Source of the DNA: a virus
Virus record (IMG/VR): IMGVR_UViG_3300035670_001188
Location: 1 to 24,706 of that record
Length of the DNA: 24,706 nucleotides
Direction: 5' to 3' (one strand)
A program made the translations under genes and the position numbers. Position 1 is the stretch's first letter. Each line of letters begins with the position of its first letter. The notes below the pieces were generated by a model. It made no database searches, was not told where the DNA came from, and worked only from the letters and a program-made list of their open reading frames with translations. This document shows positions 19,604-24,706 of the stretch, one piece after another.

Positions 19604-20599
19604 TCAGAGGGTGCCGATGGGGGGTGCGACAGGGTTGTCTGCAACTGGATACATGAACGAGTATTGAATAACCTGGGGATTATTCACATACTGAGGAGGT
19701 GTAATAGACGAGACTTGGTTTTGGAAGAAGCGGCGGGGGGCTTGCGACCATTTTGGCTCGCCAGCGTCTGTGGCGGTATTGACGGAGGTTACCGTGATGG
19801 AAAGACCGCTTCCCGCACCGATTGTTGCCGGGTTTGGAACCAAGGAATCCCCGGGGACGTAACTGGTGCCGGCAGCATTGAGGACTGCACTAGTGATGCT
19901 TCCGGAAGCCCCGACAACGATGTCCAAGGTGGCGCCGGTTCCATTGCCATTGCTAGTGGTGGTTACACCAGTGTAGGTGCCAGGTGTGTACCCGGAGCCG
20001 GTAATGCCCAACTGAATGGCTGAGACAGTGGCAGCAATGGGGCCAACGGTTACGAAGAAACCGGTGCCTGGACCAATGCCCGAAACCGTTAGACCGTCGC
20101 CAGCGGTATAGCCAGCACCGCCGCTGTTGATGGTAGCGCTGGTGACTACGCCACTTGCGTTGATTACCAGATCCAAGGTGGCTCCTGTACCACTGCCACC
20201 TGTTGTGGGGAGACCTGTGTAGGTGCCCGGGAAGTAGCCAGAGCCACCCCCAAGTCCAACCAGTGAGGTAGCGGGACCCGTTGCGAAGGTGTATGAATGT
20301 ACATCATACTCGAACATTGTTGGGTCGCCAGGATTTACGTTGTAAGCGTTTGGCGGTAGCTCGGTGTAGTAGTCGTAGTAGTTGGTGGTCCAGCCTTTGA
20401 GAACAGGCTGAACCTCTGTTAAGGACGGTAAATTGACTGGGGCGCCTACGGTTTCCTTGTACTGCCATGCTTTTTTATTGACGGTGTTAGGAACGACGGA
20501 GAGATACCCGTTGAGGATGATATTGCCGTAATTTTCTAAGTCTGAAGTGGTAAAGGTGGTTGCCACCGCCTTTGCCATTTGAACTGTGCGTGGAATCAT
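19604..20599 (-). CDS. Virion structural protein with glycine-rich repeats (331 aa)
   Basis: The N-terminal ~110 residues are unique (TTSDLENYGNIILNGYLSVV, LPPNAYNVNPGDPTMFEYDV). Residues ~112-190 and ~194-273 are two copies of a beta-rich unit: GSGYFPGTYT/GSGYTPGTYT, then GTGATLDLVI/GTGATLDIVV, then SG-x-(V/I)TSA, then GAGYTAGD/GTSYVPGD. The same unit lies within the tail sheath protein of this phage. The C-terminus is short and Pro-rich (PPQYVNNPQVIQYSFMYPVA). Composition suggests a surface or fibre-like virion protein. A GGGTAAAA element ends 24 nt upstream of the ATG; ATG at 20578 is an alternative start. The exact place in the virion cannot be told. Confidence 0.7.
   Translation of the reverse strand: MIPRTVQMAKAVATTFTTSDLENYGNIILNGYLSVVPNTVNKKAWQYKETVGAPVNLPSLTEVQPVLKGWTTNYYDYYTELPPNAYNVNPGDPTMFEYDVHSYTFATGPATSLVGLGGGSGYFPGTYTGLPTTGGSGTGATLDLVINASGVVTSATINSGGAGYTAGDGLTVSGIGPGTGFFVTVGPIAATVSAIQLGITGSGYTPGTYTGVTTTSNGNGTGATLDIVVGASGSITSAVLNAAGTSYVPGDSLVPNPATIGAGSGLSITVTSVNTATDAGEPKWSQAPRRFFQNQVSSITPPQYVNNPQVIQYSFMYPVADNPVAPPIGTL
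19781..20266 (-). repeat. Two glycine-rich ~80-residue repeats shared with the sheath protein
   Basis: Tandem units at residues ~112-190 and ~194-273 of the 331-aa protein. Each has GSGY-x-PGTYTG near its start and GTGATLD-(L/I)-V in the middle. They match the sheath insertion at 11153-11710. Confidence 0.7.
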
Positions 20600-20623
20600 T
20601 GCGCCACTCAGGAATATATTTGC

Positions 20624-20631
20624 TTTTACCC
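20624..20631 (-). promoter_or_regulatory. GGGTAAAA element upstream of the 331-aa structural gene
   Basis: An octamer 9 nt after the stop of the 86-aa gene. It ends 24 nt before the ATG at 20599. Confidence 0.45.
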
Positions 20632-20640
20632 TCTTCGGAG

Positions 20641-20901
20641 TTAAAACTCACAGTCCCAGAAAGTTTTTCCAGGGTCTTCATCAAATAACCCTAAATTGCG
20701 AGCATTATTTATTGCCTCTAAGAGATTGCGATCATTTTTAAGCCTTCGGTGTAAGCGAAGACGCCACGTTTGGTATGCTTTTGCATTTCTTTCGTTTGGG
20801 TTTGCCAGATACTTAGCGTAGTGAACCTCTACAGTCTGTACAATGCCGATACCCACTTTCGCAATCAAGTGGTCGTTTGGGTCAAGAGCGTGGATTTTCA
20901 T
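20641..20901 (-). CDS. Hypothetical protein (86 aa)
   Basis: Not recognised. It is a basic, mostly helical protein (VQTVEVHYAKYLANPNERNA, YQTWRLRLHRRLKNDRNLLE). It has an acidic/aromatic end (GLFDEDPGKTFWDCEF). Its ATG overlaps the TGA of the 265-aa gene by 4 nt (ATGA), so the two are translationally coupled. It belongs to a three-gene unit (22243-20641) with no recognisable functions. The unit lies between the topoisomerase group and a virion protein gene. Confidence 0.7.
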   Translation of the reverse strand: MKIHALDPNDHLIAKVGIGIVQTVEVHYAKYLANPNERNAKAYQTWRLRLHRRLKNDRNLLEAINNARNLGLFDEDPGKTFWDCEF

Positions 20902-21695
20902 TCTGAAAAGGCAAAGTGTTTGAACTCAAACTGTCTGATACCAGACTTCTCAAAGATAGCGTCTTTGTTTTTCTTGTAAATCTCGTAAGCATCAAAAACA
21001 GACGAGTACATAATGGGACGCTCAGAGGGCGAATCCCGCCATAAGAGCATTTCCGCCAAAGTCAAAGGGACATCAATATCCCATTGTTCATCTCTTGCTC
21101 CGTAGAGTAGAGGTAACGCATCATTCCTCCACCATTCCACAACATATTCAATGGAGCTGTTCCAAGTTTGCTCATCAGTTAGGTGAGTTTCGTATTCAGA
21201 GCGTAGCCAAGAGATGTGCTCCTGACCTCGACTAATAATTAAGTGGGCAGACACAGGGATCTCGTCAAGGTAATATGCCTCTTCTTCCCCTTTCATGAGC
21301 CTCTCATAGACTGCAGGAAATAGAAAAGCTTGGGAGGCAAGTTTGAAATCGTCTGCATTTCCGCACATGTGCCTGAGAATAGTTTCAAAGATTGCCACGG
21401 AGGATGCTATCTTTAGATCAATCGGAGTTGATTCTTCAGCGGTGCTTATTGGGGTTGTCTTTGAGACTGAAGAGAGCTCTTTTTCCAGGCGTCTCACTTC
21501 TCTACCGAATTCTCTCTCTACCTTTGCTTTATATATGTCGGCTTGAGTGAGAATGTTATCAAATTTTCCTTCTATTTTTTCTATCTCCGCGTCAAGCTGT
21601 TCCAAGACAATACGAAAATTTGAAACTTTTTTCTTCAGAGACGCAACTGAAGAACGCATGCTGTTGGTTGCATAAAAAATGTTGTCAGCTGCCAT
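20898..21695 (-). CDS. Hypothetical protein with N-terminal coiled coil (265 aa)
   Basis: Not recognised. Residues ~15-80 form a heptad-like coiled coil (SVASLKKKVSNFRIVLEQLD, AEIEKIEGKFDNILTQADIY, KVEREFGREVRRLEKELSSV). A Ser/Thr linker and an alpha-helical, Trp/Tyr-rich domain follow (FLFPAVYERLMKGEEEAYYL, WNSSIEYVVEWWRNDALPLL). No enzyme motif is visible. The ATG at 21695 shares one base with the TAA of the 182-aa gene. A scaffolding, adaptor or DNA-metabolism accessory role are all possible; nothing decides between them. Confidence 0.75.
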   Translation of the reverse strand: MAADNIFYATNSMRSSVASLKKKVSNFRIVLEQLDAEIEKIEGKFDNILTQADIYKAKVEREFGREVRRLEKELSSVSKTTPISTAEESTPIDLKIASSVAIFETILRHMCGNADDFKLASQAFLFPAVYERLMKGEEEAYYLDEIPVSAHLIISRGQEHISWLRSEYETHLTDEQTWNSSIEYVVEWWRNDALPLLYGARDEQWDIDVPLTLAEMLLWRDSPSERPIMYSSVFDAYEIYKKNKDAIFEKSGIRQFEFKHFAFSE

Positions 21696-22243
21696 TAGGA
21701 GATGGGTCGGTAAGTTGCTTTTAGAATGTTGGCGTTAACGTCCACAATATCGATATTAAAGGAGTACTGACGCTCCGGGTCTGATAAAAGGTGGAAAGCA
21801 CCTTCAAATCTTTCTCCGTCAGAAGATCGTAGGTAACTGTTTCCGGGTGTAGGGGGAGAGCAGAGGGCAATATTTCCTTCAAACTCAGGGTTGGCTTCAA
21901 CAAGAGCTGTAATTAGGCGATCATAAATGGCACTTGTCGCTGCCATTTCGTGATCATTTGTTATTTGCGCTTTTATTTCCCCTTCTATAGGTTTTAAAAT
22001 TGAGGCCATCCCTGTGTTTAGGGTCATCTGAAGAGTTCCATCCTCAGGGTCAATTGAAAAGCAAACCTCGTCGGCTGCGAATTCAATCTCTTCAGGATCC
22101 TCATAATCCCCGAATCCGTACTCCATTAGTTCGTAGAAAGATTGCTTTAGAGTTTCACCATCGGGACCTTGAAGATAATTTGCAATGGCAAAGAAAATTC
22201 TAGGGTTGGCAAAAAGACGCTCAACGGGATAAAAAATTTCCAT
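21695..22243 (-). CDS. Hypothetical acidic protein (182 aa)
   Basis: Not recognised. It is strongly acidic. The N-terminus reads MEIFYPVERLFANPRIFFAI, then comes an acidic stretch (ELMEYGFGDYEDPEEIEFAA), strands (EVCFSIDPEDGTLQMTLNTG) and a C-terminal beta segment (RQYSFNIDIVDVNANILKAT). The ATG at 22243 is chosen over the upstream open frame because GGAG lies 7 nt before it. The upstream extension would also read through the hairpin and the GGGTAAAA element. This gene opens the three-gene unknown unit and overlaps the next gene by 1 nt (TAATG). Confidence 0.75.
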   Translation of the reverse strand: MEIFYPVERLFANPRIFFAIANYLQGPDGETLKQSFYELMEYGFGDYEDPEEIEFAADEVCFSIDPEDGTLQMTLNTGMASILKPIEGEIKAQITNDHEMAATSAIYDRLITALVEANPEFEGNIALCSPPTPGNSYLRSSDGERFEGAFHLLSDPERQYSFNIDIVDVNANILKATYRPIS

Positions 22244-22263
22244 GATGTAACTCCAGCGAATGC

Positions 22264-22271
22264 AGTATAGC
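22264..22271 (-). promoter_or_regulatory. GCTATACT, possible -10-like element before the 182-aa gene
   Basis: The same octamer as at 19577-19584. It ends 20 nt before the ATG at 22243, a more plausible promoter distance than at the polymerase gene. No clear -35 is seen. Confidence 0.25.
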
Positions 22272-22277
22272 CTTCCC

Positions 22278-22296
22278 GGACCCTCGTAAGGGTTCC
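22278..22296 (-). promoter_or_regulatory. Hairpin with UACG tetraloop in leader of the 182-aa gene
   Basis: GGAACCCUUACGAGGGUCC folds into a 7-bp stem with one bulged A and a UACG loop, immediately downstream of a GGGTAAAA element. No U-tract follows, so termination is unlikely. RNA processing, stability or translational control is possible. Confidence 0.4.
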
Positions 22297-22300
22297 AAGA

Positions 22301-22308
22301 TTTTACCC
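22301..22308 (-). promoter_or_regulatory. GGGTAAAA element upstream of the 182-aa gene
   Basis: The octamer contains the last Gly codon (GGG) and TAA stop of the 57-aa gene. It lies 57 nt before the ATG at 22243. Confidence 0.45.
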
Positions 22309-22476
22309 GGCGGTGGTGCGCCAATGGCGTTGGGCCTCTAAGGGTAGTTGGTCATAATAGTGATGGATGTGGCCTGTGCTAACAAATAAAGGGAGGCACA
22401 TTGCTAATTCGTAAGTCGTAATGTCTTCTTTTGGGTCCCAGATGATGGGTTTAGGTTGATAGATTTTAAAGTCCAT
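22303..22476 (-). CDS. Hypothetical small protein (57 aa)
   Basis: A short ORF, MDFKIYQPKPIIWDPKEDIT, continuing TYELAMCLPLFVSTGHIHHY and ending HWRTTAG. It follows the topoisomerase stop by only 2 nt and fills the space exactly to the next GGGTAAAA element, whose TAA is its stop. Such spacing, an ATG start and unbiased amino-acid content support a real gene. There is no recognised domain. 'ITTYELAMCLP' looks like an amphipathic helix. Its function is unknown. Confidence 0.65.
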   Translation of the reverse strand: MDFKIYQPKPIIWDPKEDITTYELAMCLPLFVSTGHIHHYYDQLPLEAQRHWRTTAG

Positions 22477-22478
22477 GA

Positions 22479-24416
22479 TTAAAGAGAGATCTCGGATAGT
22501 GCGGCAACTTTGATGCCCTTTGCACCAGGGTTCGCAGTCTTTAGACTTAAGTCCAGTTTAAGGCTTTTCTTTCGGGAAGACACCCAAGGAACATTATAGG
22601 AGTTTTCACCAAAGTGAATTACTGTGGCTCCCTCAGGCACAAGCCTTTTTCCTTTGCTTGTTGTCTTAACAAGGCTTTCTCCGCTAAGGGTCATCGCCTT
22701 TAGGGAACCTTCGAGTGTAAACACTACGAGGTACTTTTTCTGTGTGACGTCAGATTCTTTTTTCGCAAGTAGCACTTCGGAGTAACTTGCGCCGAGAGTT
22801 CCCTTAAAATTAAAAGGAACTTTTTTTAAGTTTCCGTCAGCTGTGATAGTAATCAATTTGTCAGTTTTGTCGAGAACTAGAGCCCCACGAGGACCTTTCA
22901 CATGTTCTACAACACCACGTTTCATGTCAATCTTTAGAAACTTGGGTTTTGATGGAGCCGCTTGTCGAGGGGATCCTTTCTCAACCGTTAAGCTTTCAGG
23001 CGGATCAATTAAGGAGCTGCGGCGAGCTTCACCATAACGCACGCCAATTGCTTTAATTTCCTTCACCATGTATGCTTTACGCACTTTGTCATCTTTAATC
23101 AGAGTATCCAACTCTATAATCTTCTTTGAGATTTCTTTCTCTTCGACTAAAAGCTCTTGGGAATCTAAGTTGGTAAGGGCGCGGAGGCGCATTTCTAAGA
23201 TGGCTCTTGCCTGATCTGATGTGAATTTCAGGGCTCGGTTACTCACAAGTTCAATCAGAGCTTCTTTCGGTGATTGCGCGGAACGAATGATTTTAATGAC
23301 TGCATCAATCTTGTCGATAGCTTTGAGATACCCGCGAACGATCTCTAAACGTTGCTCTGCGGCGTCAAGCTCGTGCTTGAATTTAGCACCCAACCGAGCC
23401 AATCGCCATGTTTGCCAACGCGTAAGAAGTTGACTTGGAGAGAGTTCGACTGGTTTCGTCCCGTCCACAACCAGCAACCGCGCCGAATATTTAGTGTCCA
23501 GGTCACAGTAATGGTAGAGTTGTCGGATTGCCAGTTGGCAATCGGTCCCAGACTTGAGAGTAACTGTGATACGGTCTCCGGTAAGATCAGAGTCATCTCG
23601 CACATTGCTGATTCCTTGGATAGTACCTTTATCGAGTCCGTCTTTAATTTGTTGTCCAATCTTTTCAGGATTTGTGCCGTTTGGGAGATTACAGAATGTT
23701 AGTATTGTTTTTGATCTGCCTCCTTTCCCTTCGGAGCTAACTTCACATTTGGCTCTCAGCCGTAAGGTCCCGATACCTGTTTGTTGATAAGCTGCTAAAC
23801 CTTCGTCATTGACAATGTCGCAACCAGTTGGGAATGATGGGACAAGGTTCCCACCTTTTGTGAGAGACTCGCAGATATCTCGGAGAGAATGCGGGGGAAT
23901 CTTTGTTGCGAAGCCAACTCCGATACCATCTTGCCCATTTAGGAGGACCGTGGGCACTTTAACATTCAATTCGACGGGTTCCTGAAGAGAACCATCATAG
24001 TTTGGTACGGTTTGCCAAGTTTCGGAGTCTTGTAGGAGGCAATCCCACGAGAAAGCAGTTAGTTTGGCCTCCGTATAACGGCTGGCTGCGGCGCCATCTA
24101 CAGATGATCCCCAATTGCCTTGACCGTCGATAAGCGGTAAGTTGTTGTTCCAGGGAGCAGCCAGTGTTACCATAACGCCATAGGCACCTCCGTGAGGGTG
24201 CAATTTACCCATGGCCTCGCCTTCGACTCGAGCGCTCTTCATATATTTGCCGTCAGGTTTGAGCCCCAGCCATTTCATCGCGGTTAGAACTCGGCGTTGG
24301 GCTGGCTTCAAACCGTCAGTTAAGCTTGGGATGGCACGGCCAATGAGAACCGCCATCGAGTACGCAAGATAATCATCTTGAATTTGACGAGAGAGATTTG
24401 TGGAAATGTCAGACAT
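22479..24416 (-). CDS. Type IIA DNA topoisomerase, subunit A (GyrA/ParC/T4 gp52 family)
   Basis: A 645-aa cleavage subunit. 'YLAYSMAVLIGRAIPSLTDG-LKPAQRRVL' and 'GEAMGKLHPHGG' form the winged-helix DNA gate. 'GAAASRYTEAKL' holds the catalytic Tyr that links to DNA. 'LNGQDGIGVGFATKIPPHSL' and the long coiled-coil arm (KHELDAAEQRLEIVRGYLKA) follow. The C-terminus has a shortened beta-pinwheel-like region (KLITITADGNLKKVPF, YLVVFTLEGSLKAM) without a GyrA box, so decatenation or relaxation is more likely than supercoiling. It is longer than T4 gp52 and shorter than bacterial GyrA. The ATPase subunit must lie outside the window. The start at 24416 has a weak RBS, 3 nt after a 45-aa ORF. Confidence 0.92.
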   Translation of the reverse strand: MSDISTNLSRQIQDDYLAYSMAVLIGRAIPSLTDGLKPAQRRVLTAMKWLGLKPDGKYMKSARVEGEAMGKLHPHGGAYGVMVTLAAPWNNNLPLIDGQGNWGSSVDGAAASRYTEAKLTAFSWDCLLQDSETWQTVPNYDGSLQEPVELNVKVPTVLLNGQDGIGVGFATKIPPHSLRDICESLTKGGNLVPSFPTGCDIVNDEGLAAYQQTGIGTLRLRAKCEVSSEGKGGRSKTILTFCNLPNGTNPEKIGQQIKDGLDKGTIQGISNVRDDSDLTGDRITVTLKSGTDCQLAIRQLYHYCDLDTKYSARLLVVDGTKPVELSPSQLLTRWQTWRLARLGAKFKHELDAAEQRLEIVRGYLKAIDKIDAVIKIIRSAQSPKEALIELVSNRALKFTSDQARAILEMRLRALTNLDSQELLVEEKEISKKIIELDTLIKDDKVRKAYMVKEIKAIGVRYGEARRSSLIDPPESLTVEKGSPRQAAPSKPKFLKIDMKRGVVEHVKGPRGALVLDKTDKLITITADGNLKKVPFNFKGTLGASYSEVLLAKKESDVTQKKYLVVFTLEGSLKAMTLSGESLVKTTSKGKRLVPEGATVIHFGENSYNVPWVSSRKKSLKLDLSLKTANPGAKGIKVAALSEISL

Positions 24417-24419
24417 TGT

Positions 24420-24557
24420 TTACCACCACCCCATAGGGCCAAAAGGTTTTTTCTGGATACCCTCGTTCCATTTGGCGAGTTTTTGAAGCGGAGATTTCTT
24501 TCTGCTTTTCTTTGGTTTGAGAGCTTTCAGAAGGTTGACGGGTTTGGGACGACGCAT
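24420..24557 (-). CDS. Hypothetical small basic protein (45 aa)
   Basis: The ORF reads MRRPKPVNLLKALKPKKSRK, then KSPLQKLAKWNEGIQ, ending KKPFGPMGWW. It is very basic with a Trp-Trp end and could bind nucleic acid. Its stop lies 3 nt before the topoisomerase ATG, consistent with an operon leader gene. No convincing Shine-Dalgarno sequence is visible, so the call rests on spacing and coding character. Confidence 0.45.
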   Translation of the reverse strand: MRRPKPVNLLKALKPKKSRKKSPLQKLAKWNEGIQKKPFGPMGWW

Positions 24558-24582
24558 GGTAGTGGGTGGAACTGTTTACAGT

Positions 24583-24696
24583 TTAGCGGGGTTTCTTCAG
24601 AAGTAAGGGGCGGCTTACCCTACCTGCGGCTGGCAGAAAATTTCCCAGAATTATTTTGGCTATAGCGATTTTGTTTTTGAGGTCGTCCCTAAACAT
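24583..24696 (-). CDS. Possible very small ORF (37 aa)
   Basis: ATG at 24696 to TAA at 24583: MFRDDLKNKIAIAKIILGNF, then LPAAGRVSRPLLLKKPR. It could be a short peptide or the tail of a longer gene entering from the right, since the frame upstream of the ATG is not closed before the window ends. It is supported only by open frame and the tight packing of neighbours. Confidence 0.25.
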   Translation of the reverse strand: MFRDDLKNKIAIAKIILGNFLPAAGRVSRPLLLKKPR

Positions 24697-24706
24697 AGGG
24701 GGGGGG

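Noticed and set aside
21695-22324. Longer version of the 182-aa gene, starting at 22324
   Set aside because: The extension would overlap the 57-aa gene and run through the octamer and the hairpin. The internal ATG at 22243 has GGAG at ideal spacing.
1-24706. T4-type late promoter TATAAATA, tRNA genes, factor-independent terminators
   Set aside because: By eye I found no TATAAATA on the coding strand, no cloverleaf with CCA-like 3' end, and no hairpin followed by a U-run. A tRNA or terminator program was not available, so weak cases could be missed.

Overview
The window is a contiguous stretch of a dsDNA tailed-phage genome with a contractile tail (myovirus morphology). Every gene I can support lies on the minus strand, so transcription runs from high to low coordinates. 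Genes are packed tightly, with many 1-nt (TAATG/TGATG) and 4-nt (ATGA) stop/start overlaps. No bacterial genes, tRNAs, integrase or CRISPR array were seen. The strongest taxonomic clue is a 926-aa DNA polymerase that resembles mitochondrial DNA polymerase gamma rather than the T7- or T4-type enzymes. From memory, gamma-like polymerases of this kind have been reported in cyanophages, notably the S-TIM5-like lineage. I therefore infer a cyanophage of that general kind, but nothing in the window proves the host.

Layout in the direction of transcription (right to left). 24696-22303: a possible 37-aa ORF, a small basic ORF, a type IIA topoisomerase A subunit (GyrA/ParC/T4 gp52 family) and a 57-aa protein. 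22243-20641: three tightly coupled genes of unknown function. 20599-19604: a glycine-rich repeat virion protein. 19570-16790: the gamma-like DNA polymerase. 16790-16357: two small unknown ORFs. 16316-15622: a pair of tail assembly chaperone ORFs joined by a predicted -1 ribosomal frameshift. 15625-14442: a Mu gpG/P2 gpS-like morphogenesis protein, a disordered protein and a LysM-like tail protein. 14347-10118: an outsized 1409-aa tail sheath protein. 10118-9442: a small ribbon-helix-helix-like protein and a gp25-like baseplate wedge protein. 9397-2606: a Mu-like head module (DUF935-type portal, Mu I-like protease/scaffold fusion, putative minor head protein, putative decoration protein, major capsid protein). 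2579-1: a probable tail tube protein, an HNH homing endonuclease, an unknown protein and the N-terminal part of a baseplate J/gp6-like protein that runs off the left edge.

Together the genes supply most of a virion: portal, protease-scaffold, capsid, sheath, tube, tail chaperones and two baseplate wedge components. Two replication proteins are interspersed. The combination is mosaic: a Mu-type head cassette, a tail of P2/Mu/T4 type, and an organelle-like polymerase.

The main non-coding signal is the octamer GGGTAAAA. It occurs eight times on the coding strand, each time 25-93 nt upstream of a gene start and usually touching the stop codon of the preceding gene. It is a candidate phage promoter or transcript-boundary element. 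The 5' leaders of the capsid gene and of several other genes carry palindromes or hairpins. No stretch longer than 300 bases lacks a gene.
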